The notes: generated by a model not told the origin, from the sequence alone. DNA of 5,488 nt from Opitutia bacterium UBA957 (GCA_002293065.1 DBCN01000072.1:1-5488); one strand, 5' to 3'. Counted from the first letter of the stretch, positions 1 through 5,338 are shown. Numbers and translations are program-made.

Positions 1-24
1 AGGGGTAGGGGTAGGGGTAGGGGT
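1..24. repeat. AGGGGT hexamer tandem repeat, four copies
   Basis: Four perfect AGGGGT units open the window, and the array may continue to the left of it. Each unit gives a run of four G separated by TA, so the plus strand meets the usual sequence rule for an intramolecular G-quadruplex. The array lies in the spacer downstream of the minus-strand SRPBCC gene. Each junction also creates the string GTAGGGG, which is the head of the REP-like elements found elsewhere in the window. The rest of the spacer (25-87) holds a weak imperfect hairpin around 33-56 and no gene. Confidence 0.85.
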
Positions 25-87
25 GGCTAGCTGGGCTCGAACTTTACTCGAAACCCAACCCAAGCCCTGGCTCTAGCCCTACAACGC

Positions 88-609
88 CTAGCAACCCAAG
101 ATCTCGCGGATCTTCGTGCGACGGTAGCGGAAGATGCCTTCCACCTTCTTCTTCACGAAAGGATAGGCGACCTCTCCGAACGGCCAGAGCGGCAGCTTAT
201 AAAGCACCTCGTCGTCCATGCGCGTCTTGCCGCCTTCGTCGGCGAACGTGTGCGTATGGAACCAGACGGCGTAAGGCCCCTTGAGCTGTTCGTCGGCGAA
301 GGCGTAAGGCGGATCCCAGTGGGTGATACGCGTGCGCCAGCCGAACGGGATGCCGTTGAGCGAGAGGCTGTAATCGATGAGCGCGCCCTGCTTCATGGCG
401 ATCGGCAGCGGGGTCTTGATGCGGAAGCTCAGTTCCGGCGGCGTGATCGCCTGGAGGTTCTCGGCCTTGGAGAAGAACTCGAAGACTTTCTCGATCGGCA
501 GAGGCAGGACCGTGCTCTCGAAGTAACGATGGACCCCCGTGGGCAAGGAATTCGGTTTCGCGAGATGGTCGCGGCGGTGGGCGCGGATGACGTCGCTGTA
601 ATCGGACAC
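88..609 (-). CDS. Ligand-binding SRPBCC-domain protein
   Basis: This looks like a small cytoplasmic protein of the START/Bet v1-like SRPBCC superfamily, in the group often annotated as COG4276 ligand-binding SRPBCC proteins. Its ligand is unknown. From the GTG start it is 173 aa. The domain begins near residue 29 (RYFESTVLPLPIEKVFEFFS) and continues with NLQAITPPELSFRI (51-64). The family signature WRTRITHWDPPYAF (91-104), then GPYAVWFHTHTF (111-122) and MDDEVLYKLP (131-140), follows. A basic C-terminal helix (about 151-168) closes the fold. The reading frame stays open up to a TTG at 726, but residues encoded upstream of 609 are proline/arginine-rich and look like translated spacer. I therefore chose GTG at 609; TTG at about 545 would give a bare domain. 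No clear ribosome binding site decides between them. The gene is divergent from the next gene. Confidence 0.85.
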   Translation of the reverse strand: MSDYSDVIRAHRRDHLAKPNSLPTGVHRYFESTVLPLPIEKVFEFFSKAENLQAITPPELSFRIKTPLPIAMKQGALIDYSLSLNGIPFGWRTRITHWDPPYAFADEQLKGPYAVWFHTHTFADEGGKTRMDDEVLYKLPLWPFGEVAYPFVKKKVEGIFRYRRTKIREILGC

Positions 610-725
610 GGGAGGGGGCGTTGGGAGCAAACTGGCGTGCCCTCGGCGGGGTGTCAATAGACCCCTCGGGGAAAGGGCTTGCCGAAGGGGCGGGTCGGGT
701 TTCCCTTGGGTGATACCCATCTCCA

Positions 726-1226
726 ATGGCCTCCCCCCATTCTCGTCGCCGGACCACCGGCGCCTTCGGCAACAACAAGCCCCGCGACATCAAGCGCGAC
801 TTCAGCCGTCCCGAGCCCACCCCGGTCGACACCACCCCGCGGGAGCCCTCCTTCGCCGACAAGCTCATCACCTTCTCGCAGCCCATCCTTGAGCAGGCCG
901 GCGGCAACCACACCGCCGCCAAGGGCGCGATGAACGTCGCCATCCTCATCTGGAACGCCGCCATCGAAGGCGACGCCAAAATCGAGGAAGCCAAGACCCG
1001 CCTGGCCAGCCTCCCCGGTGCCACGGCCGAACAGGTCGAAGAACTCGTCACCACCATGGTGGCCCGCAAAGCCGAGCTCTACCCCGAAGAGAAGCTCGTC
1101 GTGACCAATTTCATCCTCAAGTTCAGCCACAAGCAGGGCGCCCAGTTCCGCGTCTCGGCGGTCAATATCAATCCGGAAGGCGTCAAGAAAGCCGACCTTT
1201 CGGACATGGTGAAGGTCACGGCCTGA
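726..1226 (+). CDS. Conserved-looking hypothetical protein, 166 aa
   Basis: I do not recognise this protein. The first 42 residues are basic and proline-rich (RRRTTGAFGNNKPRDIKRDF, then PTPVDTTPRE) and are probably disordered. Residues 43-130 look almost entirely helical: FADKLITFSQPILEQ, an alanine-rich helix around AAKGAMNVAILIWNAAI (64-80), then two more helices with EQVEELVTTMVARKAELYP at 102-120. The C-terminal part (131-166) reads as a short beta segment, FRVSAVNINPEG. There is no signal peptide, membrane span or cysteine. Codon use matches the neighbours (C/G-ending codons), which supports real coding. The ATG at 726 has no obvious Shine-Dalgarno sequence. The stop is 53 nt upstream of the dihydroorotase start with no convincing terminator between them, so co-transcription with pyrC is plausible. 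Confidence 0.75.
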   Translation: MASPHSRRRTTGAFGNNKPRDIKRDFSRPEPTPVDTTPREPSFADKLITFSQPILEQAGGNHTAAKGAMNVAILIWNAAIEGDAKIEEAKTRLASLPGATAEQVEELVTTMVARKAELYPEEKLVVTNFILKFSHKQGAQFRVSAVNINPEGVKKADLSDMVKVTA

Positions 1227-1279
1227 GCCGCTCTTTCCCGTTTGCGGTGGACGGGGTTTAAGGCTGAATGAGGCTGCCC

Positions 1280-2626
1280 ATGTCCACCGTCGTCCTCCGC
1301 AACGCCGAAATCATCAACGAGGGTCGTCGCTTCCACGCCGACGTCCTCATCCGGGAAGGTCGCATCGAGCGGATCGGCGCCATCCCCGCCGGGACCCGGG
1401 CCGACCAGGAATACGACCTGACCGGCAAATTCCTCGTCCCGGGCCTGATCGACGACCAAGTGCACTTCCGCGAACCCGGCCTGACCCACAAGGCCTGCAT
1501 CGCCAGCGAAGCCCGTGCGGCCGTCGCCGGCGGCGTGACTTCGTTCATGGAGATGCCGAACACGAACCCTCCGGCGGTCACGCACGAGGAGCTGGAAAAG
1601 AAATACGCCATCGGCGCGGCCACCTCGGTCGCCAACTACTCCTTCTTCTTCGGCGCCACCAACTCCAACGTCGAAGCCATCAAGGGCATCGACCCGCGCA
1701 AGGTCTGCGGCGTGAAGGTCTTCATGGGCTCCTCCACCGGCGACATGCTCGTCGACCAGGTCGCCACCCTCGAAGGAATCTTTCGTCACTCCCCCGCCAT
1801 CATCCTGACGCACTGCGAGGACACCCCTCGCATCAAGGCCGCCGAGGCCGCCGCCAAGGCCAAGTGGGGCGAAGACGTCCCCGCCGCCGAACACCCGCGC
1901 CTCCGCGATGTCGAGGCCTGCTACGCCTCCTCCTCGATGGCGGCCGAACTCGCCCGACGTCATGACGCGCGCCTCCACATCCTGCACATCACCACCGCCA
2001 AGGAGCTCTCGCTCTTCAGCGCCTCGCCGCTCAAAGGCAAGCGCCTGACCGCCGAAGCCTGCGTGCACCACCTCTGGTTCTCCGACGCCGACTACGCCCG
2101 CCTCGGCCACCAGATCAAGTGCAACCCCGCCATCAAGACCGCCGCCGACCGTGATGCGGTCCGCGCCGCCGTGGCCTCGGGCGTCATCGACGTCATCGCG
2201 ACCGACCACGCCCCGCACACTTGGGACGAGAAAGCGCAGACCTACTTCAAGGCTCCGTCCGGCCTGCCGCTGATCCAGCATTCGCTGCTCATCCTCGTCG
2301 AACTCGCCCGCCAGGGAGCGTTCACGCTCGAGACCGCCATCCAGCGCGCCTGCCATGCGCCGGCGATCCTCTTCGGCGTCGAGAAGCGCGGGTTCATCCG
2401 CGAAGGCTATTGGGCCGACCTCGTGGTCGTCGACCCCGCCAAGCCCCAGCCCGTGACGAAGTCCGGCCTGCTCTACCAGTGCGGCTGGTCGCCCTTCGAA
2501 GGCCACACCTTCGGCAGCAGCATCGAACGCACCTACGTCAACGGCGTCTGCGTCTACGAGAACGGCCAGGTCCGCCCCGACGCCCCGAAGGGGATGAGGC
2601 TGACGTTTGATGGGAATGCGCGGTGA
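1280..2626 (+). CDS. pyrC: Dihydroorotase (class I, DDQVHFREPG subtype)
   Basis: This zinc amidohydrolase catalyses reversible cyclisation of N-carbamoyl-L-aspartate to dihydroorotate, the third step of pyrimidine synthesis, in the cytoplasm. The 448-aa length is normal for the family. Visible motifs are the metal-site strand DDQVHFREPG (58-67), MPNTNPP (92-98), carboxylated-lysine candidate K146 in GVKVFMGSSTGDML, H178 in THCED, LHILH (232-236), AEACVHHLWF (258-267) and the catalytic Asp D309 in ATDHAPH. The HxH of most class I enzymes reads QVH here, with Gln at 60. From memory this is shared with Bacteroidetes-type dihydroorotases, so I take it as a subtype, not damage. ATG at 1280 is preceded by TGAGG with a 6-nt gap. 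ATG at 1268, four codons earlier, has AAGG at a shorter gap and remains possible. The similar enzyme allantoinase is less likely given the close resemblance to Bacteroidetes PyrC. Confidence 0.93.
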   Translation: MSTVVLRNAEIINEGRRFHADVLIREGRIERIGAIPAGTRADQEYDLTGKFLVPGLIDDQVHFREPGLTHKACIASEARAAVAGGVTSFMEMPNTNPPAVTHEELEKKYAIGAATSVANYSFFFGATNSNVEAIKGIDPRKVCGVKVFMGSSTGDMLVDQVATLEGIFRHSPAIILTHCEDTPRIKAAEAAAKAKWGEDVPAAEHPRLRDVEACYASSSMAAELARRHDARLHILHITTAKELSLFSASPLKGKRLTAEACVHHLWFSDADYARLGHQIKCNPAIKTAADRDAVRAAVASGVIDVIATDHAPHTWDEKAQTYFKAPSGLPLIQHSLLILVELARQGAFTLETAIQRACHAPAILFGVEKRGFIREGYWADLVVVDPAKPQPVTKSGLLYQCGWSPFEGHTFGSSIERTYVNGVCVYENGQVRPDAPKGMRLTFDGNAR

Positions 2627-2640
2627 GGCATAGCGAATAG

Positions 2641-2700
2641 ATGACTGAGTCGATGACGGATGACAGATGGCTGAGTCGATGACAGTTGGCGGATGACAGA
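2641..2700 (+). repeat. GATGAC-word repeat block
   Basis: The hexamer GATGAC occurs five times between 2640 and 2697. A 17-mer at 2641-2657 recurs at 2667-2683 with one mismatch (ATGACTGAGTCG versus ATGGCTGAGTCG, both followed by ATGAC). The block begins just after the pyrC stop and contains no gene. It looks like spacer made of short reshuffled words, not a uniform tandem array. Confidence 0.8.
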
Positions 2701-2809
2701 GAGGAAGTCTGGGCTGACAGGGAAGCGGGCGTAGAAAACGCCTATCTCCTTAACCCATCCGCCCCCCGGCCATTGAGCCTCAGTCCTCTGTCATCGATTC
2801 AGCCATCTG
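2664..2809. repeat. 22-bp inverted repeat in the pyrC-tgt spacer
   Basis: The left arm at 2664-2685 (starting CAGATGGCTGAG) and the right arm at 2788-2809 (starting CTGTCATCGATT) are reverse complements at 21 of 22 positions, separated by 102 nt. The left arm lies inside the GATGAC block. The intervening sequence holds only a short hairpin, GGCGT/ACGCC (2728-2742), without a T tract. The rest of the 2627-2868 spacer holds no gene that I can support. Confidence 0.8.
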
Positions 2810-2833
2810 CCATCTGTCCTCTTCTTGTCCCCT

Positions 2834-2859
2834 TGCCAGCGTGCCAGCCTGCCCCCTAG
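2834..2859 (+). repeat. Degenerate octamer array TGCCANCG, copy A
   Basis: The units are TGCCAGCG, TGCCAGCC, then TGCCCCCTAG. The array ends nine nt before the tgt start codon. The same octamer series, ending in the same TGCCCCCT, recurs at 4202-4235 beyond the other end of tgt. Confidence 0.6.
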
Positions 2860-2868
2860 TTTTCCTCC

Positions 2869-4011
2869 GTGTTCACCCTGCTTAAGACCGATACGACGAC
2901 GGCCGCGCGCCTCGGCGTCCTGAAGACCCCCCACGGGGAGGTCCGCACGCCGGTCTTCATGCCGGTGGGCACCCAGGCCACGGTCAAAGGCCTCTCGCCC
3001 CAGCAGGTCGCCGAGACGGGCGCCCAGATCCTGCTCAGCAACACCTACCATCTGAACCTGCGTCCGGGCCGCGAGATCGTCCGCGCCGCCGGCGGCCTCC
3101 ACAAGTTCATGCACTGGGACAAGCCGATCCTGACCGACAGCGGCGGCTTCCAGGTCTTCTCGCTCGCGAAGCTCCGCACGATCACCGACGAGGGCATCCA
3201 TTTCAGCTCCCACCTCGACGGCAACAAGCTGTTCCTCGACGTGAAGGACTGCTTCGACATCCAGGACGCGCTGGGCTCGGACATCGCGATGGTGCTCGAC
3301 GAGTGCCCGCCCTACCCTTGCGACCGCGCCGCGTGCGAGGTCGCCGTGACCCGCTCCATCCGCTGGGCGAAGGAGATGCTCCAGCTGGCCAAGGACAGCG
3401 GGTTCCTGGCCTCCGGACGGCACCTCTTCTGCATCAACCAGGGCTCGGTCTACGACGACCTCCGCATCCGTTGCGCCGAAGAACTCGGCGGCCTCGATTT
3501 CCCCGGCCACGCCATCGGCGGCGTCAGCGTCGGCGAGCCGGAAGAGCACATGCTCCACCAGGTCGGACTCGTCGCCCCGCTCCTGCCCAAGGACAAGCCC
3601 CGCTACGTCATGGGCGTCGGCACCCCGCCCCAGCTCCTCCGCATGGTCGCGCTCGGCGCGGACATGTTCGACTGCACGATGCCCACGCGCATCGGCCGCC
3701 ACGGCGGCGCGTTCACGCCCGACGGTCCGATCAGCGTGAAGCACCTCCGCTACAAGGAAGACCATCGCCCGCTCGTGGAAGGCATGGACAACTACACCTG
3801 CCGTCACTTCTCGCGCGCCTACCTGCGTCACCTGCACCACGCCGGCGAACAGCTCGGCGGCACCTTGCTCGCGCTGCACAACATCCACTTCCTGCAGGAC
3901 CTCATGGCCCAGGCCCACGCGCACATCGCCGCGGGCGACTTCGCCGCGTGGTCCAAGGCCTGGTGCGAACGTTACGAAGCCGGCGCGAAGGACGAGATTC
4001 CGGCGGACTAA
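2869..4011 (+). CDS. tgt: Queuine/preQ1 tRNA-guanine transglycosylase
   Basis: Tgt exchanges guanine-34 for preQ1 (in bacteria) in tRNAs with GUN anticodons (Asp, Asn, His, Tyr), a step towards queuosine. At 380 aa it has normal length. Visible motifs are FMPVGTQATVKGL (30-42), SNTYHL (57-62), TDSGGFQVFSL with acid/base D90, D144 in MVLDECPPYP, INQGSVYDDLR with Q191, GGVSVGEP (217-224) and nucleophile D268 in DMFDCTMPTR. The zinc site is unusual: the family's CxCxxC reads M306-D-N308-Y-T-C311, with H337 kept in ALHNIHF. Two of four expected zinc ligands are therefore replaced without any indel. The start is GTG, since an in-frame TAG lies 12 nt upstream. The preceding sequence TTTTCCTCC is the opposite of a Shine-Dalgarno sequence, so initiation is presumably SD-independent. 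The gene is converged upon by the minus-strand Fe-S gene. Confidence 0.94.
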   Translation: MFTLLKTDTTTAARLGVLKTPHGEVRTPVFMPVGTQATVKGLSPQQVAETGAQILLSNTYHLNLRPGREIVRAAGGLHKFMHWDKPILTDSGGFQVFSLAKLRTITDEGIHFSSHLDGNKLFLDVKDCFDIQDALGSDIAMVLDECPPYPCDRAACEVAVTRSIRWAKEMLQLAKDSGFLASGRHLFCINQGSVYDDLRIRCAEELGGLDFPGHAIGGVSVGEPEEHMLHQVGLVAPLLPKDKPRYVMGVGTPPQLLRMVALGADMFDCTMPTRIGRHGGAFTPDGPISVKHLRYKEDHRPLVEGMDNYTCRHFSRAYLRHLHHAGEQLGGTLLALHNIHFLQDLMAQAHAHIAAGDFAAWSKAWCERYEAGAKDEIPAD

Positions 4012-4059
4012 AGACCGAAATCAAAGGGAGACCGCGTTCGCCGCATGGTGAACGCAATG

Positions 4060-4084
4060 GTAGGGGCGAGACTACGTCGCGCCC
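4060..4084 (+). repeat. REP-like unit 1 (GTAG + hairpin)
   Basis: The unit is GTAG (4060-4063) followed by arm GGGCGAGAC, loop TAC and arm GTCGCGCCC. Eight of nine positions pair. Read on the minus strand the loop is C(GTA)G. It matches the unit at the window's end at 22 of 25 positions. Confidence 0.72.
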
Positions 4085-4086
4085 GA

Positions 4087-4111
4087 GGGCACGGCGTAGC
4101 CATGCCCCTAC
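4087..4111 (-). repeat. REP-like unit 2 (GTAG + hairpin)
   Basis: On the minus strand the unit is GTAG (4111-4108), arm GGGCATGGC, loop TAC and arm GCCGTGCCC. Eight of nine positions pair, and the ninth is a G.T wobble on the minus strand. It matches unit 1 at 20 of 25 positions and faces it across a 2-nt gap. Confidence 0.72.
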
Positions 4112-4154
4112 CTCCGGCCACCATGCGGCGGCCGAATTACCCAACGACAGACTA

Positions 4155-4175
4155 GGTCAGCACGCAGTGCTGACC
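4155..4175 (+). terminator. Perfect 9-bp stem hairpin, GCA loop
   Basis: GGTCAGCAC, loop GCA, GTGCTGACC is a perfect stem between the convergent tgt and Fe-S genes. No T tract follows on either strand, so a factor-independent terminator role is uncertain. It may instead be another dispersed intergenic hairpin. Confidence 0.45.
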
Positions 4176-4201
4176 CTGCCTCGAGACAGACACCCCCACC
4201 T

Positions 4202-4235
4202 TGCCCACGTGCCATCGTGTCAACGTGCCCCCTCG
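4202..4235 (+). repeat. Degenerate octamer array TGCCANCG, copy B
   Basis: The units are TGCCCACG, TGCCATCG, TGTCAACG and TGCCCCCTCG in a row, in 8-nt phase until the last. They resemble the array at 2834-2859 in unit sequence, period and final TGCCCCCT. The last unit runs into the hairpin at 4234-4254. Confidence 0.6.
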
Positions 4236-4254
4236 CGAAGGCTGCGCCTTCGCG
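4234..4254 (-). terminator. Hairpin abutting the Fe-S gene stop codon
   Basis: On the minus strand, CGCGAAGGC, loop GCA, GCCTTCGCG forms a perfect 9-bp stem that begins at the first base after the TAG stop. The placement suggests transcript 3'-end formation or mRNA end protection. The sequence that follows is G-rich (AGGGGGCACG), not T-rich, so it is not a classical intrinsic terminator. Confidence 0.5.
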
Positions 4255-4623
4255 CTAAAGCGAAAAACTCTCGCCGCAGGAACAGCTGGCCTTGGCGTTG
4301 GGGTTCGAGAACTTGAAGCCGCCGCCGATCATCTTGTCGGAGTAATCCAGGACGGTGCCACGGAGGTAGAGGGCGGACTTGGGGTCGACGAGGACTTCGA
4401 CCGTTTGGGAACGGACGAGGATATCGCCGGCCTTGAAGGCGCCCACGAAACGGAGTTTGTAGGACAGCCCATTGCAGCCGCCCCCGGAGATGGCCACGCG
4501 GAGGTACCGGCCCTCGGCCTCACGGGTCGCCAACGCCTGAACCTTGGTCCCCGCCGACGGGGTCAGCTGGATCAGGCGCTCGTCAGCGACGCGAGGGGCG
4601 GCGGGTGGGGCGGAAACTTCCAT
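4255..4623 (-). CDS. A-type iron-sulfur carrier (IscA/SufA/ErpA family)
   Basis: This is a small cytoplasmic HesB/IscA-family protein that carries Fe-S clusters from the assembly scaffold to apo-enzymes. From ATG at 4623 it is 122 aa. The first 17 or so residues (MEVSAPPAAPRVADERL) are a variable extension. The conserved core follows: ITLTPSA-like IQLTPSAGTKV (18-28), YLRVAISGGGCNGLSYKL (40-57) and KMIGGGFKFSNPNAKASCSCG (97-117). The three cluster-binding cysteines are C50, C114 and C116, with the usual spacing of 64 and 2. I cannot tell ErpA, SufA and IscA apart, so I give no symbol. A TTG at 4632 would add three residues, and the ATG is preferred. No isc or suf partners lie in the window, which fits a stand-alone ErpA-like carrier. 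The gene is divergent from tRNA-Val and convergent with tgt. GTAGGGGC occurs in its leader at 4654-4647. Confidence 0.92.
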   Translation of the reverse strand: MEVSAPPAAPRVADERLIQLTPSAGTKVQALATREAEGRYLRVAISGGGCNGLSYKLRFVGAFKAGDILVRSQTVEVLVDPKSALYLRGTVLDYSDKMIGGGFKFSNPNAKASCSCGESFSL

Positions 4624-4654
4624 TCCAGTCAATTTAGGACCACCCCGCCCCTAC

Positions 4655-4682
4655 GCAAGCCCCACGGCCAAATCAGGCTTGC
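4655..4682. repeat. 7-bp inverted repeat between Fe-S gene and tRNA-Val
   Basis: GCAAGCC (4655-4661) and GGCTTGC (4676-4682) are perfect reverse complements with a 14-nt centre. They lie in the divergent 104-bp spacer that must hold the promoters of both flanking genes. It could be an operator or chance; nothing else supports a role. Confidence 0.35.
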
Positions 4683-4727
4683 CCGCCCTCTTCCCCTTCC
4701 CCATCTAGGAAGACCTACGGTTGGCAC

Positions 4728-4804
4728 GGTTGCGTAGCTCAGTTGGTTAGAGCGCTACATTCACATTGTAGATGTCACAGGTTCGAGTCCTGTCGCGACC
4801 ACCA
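4728..4804 (+). tRNA. tRNA-Val (anticodon CAC)
   Basis: The full cloverleaf can be drawn. The acceptor GGTTGCG pairs with CGCGACC (one G.T), the D stem is GCTC/GAGC, the anticodon stem is CTACA/TGTAG and the loop is TTCACAT. The five-nt variable loop is ATGTC, and the T arm is ACAGG-TTCGAGT-CCTGT. Anticodon CAC (4762-4764) reads GUG valine codons. A35, C36 and discriminator A73 agree with valine identity. CCA is encoded (4802-4804). It stands alone, upstream of an AT-rich leader. No second copy of its 3' end is present in the window, so there is no sign that it serves as an attachment site here. Confidence 0.97.
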
Positions 4805-4873
4805 CCGTGGATTTCATCCCCTCCCAGGCCCCTCCGGCCGGGTCGGACGTAGGCTATCATCTGGGCCTTGCTT

Positions 4874-4887
4874 TATAATTTTATAAT
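4874..4887 (+). promoter_or_regulatory. Two TATAAT boxes in an AT-rich leader
   Basis: Perfect TATAAT hexamers at 4874-4879 and 4882-4887 sit in an AT-rich island of about 75 nt within GC-rich DNA, roughly 100 nt upstream of the 117-aa gene. No good -35 hexamer is found 16-18 nt upstream of either box. As a promoter this would give a leader of about 90 nt. The call rests on the -10 boxes and base composition only. Confidence 0.4.
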
Positions 4888-4893
4888 TTTACT

Positions 4894-4929
4894 GACAGTC
4901 GTTAAAATTAGTGTTCACATCCGACTGTC
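4894..4929 (+). promoter_or_regulatory. Dyad GACAGTCG/CGACTGTC in the gene leader
   Basis: Perfect 8-bp arms GACAGTCG (4894-4901) and CGACTGTC (4922-4929) flank a 20-nt AT-rich centre. The dyad lies just downstream of the TATAAT boxes and 55 nt before the ATG. It could be an operator for a dimeric regulator or a stem in the 5' leader RNA. I recognise no known factor site. Confidence 0.45.
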
Positions 4930-4984
4930 TGTTACTAAAAGTAGGCATTCCGACCCCCCGCGCCCTTTCTCGACCGTCCTGAAA

Positions 4985-5338
4985 ATGTCCGAAAACCTGA
5001 AGAATTCTGAGTTAATCAAGGAAACCCTCGAGAAGATCCACGGGATTTACGGGAAAAAATGCAATTGCACGATGTCGCTGCGGGCCGAGCTTTGGCTTCG
5101 GCATACCAGCGAGGAGCTCGAGCTCACCCCGTCGAATTTCCACGATGCCCTGGCCGAATGGCTCGCCAATACCGGCATGACCAAGGATGGCCGCAAAGAA
5201 GACGTGGCCGCGGCGCTCTACTGCCTGGGCGTGACGAATTCCAACAACCTCTTCCAGAAGGTCCAGCAAGGTAAGATGAGCCCGTTCGGTATCGGCAAGA
5301 ACGGTCGCCGCAACGGCAACACCGGGAAGAAGAAGTAA
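4985..5338 (+). CDS. Hypothetical protein, 117 aa, basic C-terminal tail
   Basis: I do not recognise this protein. Residues 1-20 (MSENLKNSELIKETLEKIHG) look like an amphipathic helix, followed by a KKCNC pair (C26, C28). The middle, about 31-90, is helical (RAELWLRHTSEELEL, NFHDALAEWLANTGM, KEDVAAALYCLGV). The tail from 95 is glycine- and lysine/arginine-rich (KNGRRNGNTGKKK), which suggests nucleic-acid or ribosome contact, as inference only. C80 is a third cysteine, and no zinc motif is complete. ATG at 4985 has no Shine-Dalgarno sequence. The frame is open to a TTG at 4868, but that stretch is AT-rich leader with promoter-like boxes, so I exclude it. The first codons are less GC-rich than the neighbouring genes, while the body matches them. 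Confidence 0.72.
   Translation: MSENLKNSELIKETLEKIHGIYGKKCNCTMSLRAELWLRHTSEELELTPSNFHDALAEWLANTGMTKDGRKEDVAAALYCLGVTNSNNLFQKVQQGKMSPFGIGKNGRRNGNTGKKK

Larger units (their letters stand above)
4039..4130. repeat. Composite inverted-repeat element (BIME-like)
   Basis: Perfect 12-bp outer arms CGCCGCATGGTG (4039-4050) and CACCATGCGGCG (4119-4130) enclose two REP-like units in head-out opposite orientation. The outer ends of the units are GGTAGGGGC (4059-4067) and GCCCCTACC (4104-4112). The element sits 27 nt downstream of the tgt stop. I see no target-site duplication at its borders. It could act as a transcription barrier between convergent genes, but it has no T tract. Confidence 0.75.

Noticed and set aside
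610..726. N-terminal extension of the SRPBCC gene to a TTG at 726
   Set aside because: The extra residues are Pro/Arg-rich and unlike the family, and the start would overlap the divergent gene's ATG, leaving no room for promoters.
1079..2506. Long open frame (475 codons) on the minus strand opposite the dihydroorotase
   Set aside because: It is a mirror of the GC-biased codons of pyrC: low-complexity Gly/Val/Asp/Arg-rich translation with no motif, while the plus strand encodes a complete dihydroorotase.
2728..2742. GGCGT/ACGCC hairpin as a pyrC terminator
   Set aside because: The stem is five base pairs with no T tract; too weak to call.
2641..2820. CRISPR array
   Set aside because: The repeats are short, irregularly spaced words in both orientations, without constant repeat/spacer lengths or cas genes.
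4679..4707. TTGCCC with CATCTA as a promoter for tRNA-Val
   Set aside because: The spacing is acceptable but the -10 match is poor, and in this GC-rich spacer such matches are expected by chance.
4780..4804. tRNA-Val 3' end as an integration attachment site
   Set aside because: No repeat of the tRNA 3' end and no integrase are found in the window.
4826..4868. AGGCCC/GGGCCT arms downstream of tRNA-Val as its terminator
   Set aside because: There are only 6 bp across a 31-nt gap. The T-rich sequence that follows is better explained as promoter/leader DNA.
4868..4984. N-terminal extension of the 117-aa protein to a TTG at 4868
   Set aside because: The stretch is AT-rich unlike coding DNA here, contains TATAAT boxes and a dyad, and no ribosome binding site precedes the TTG.
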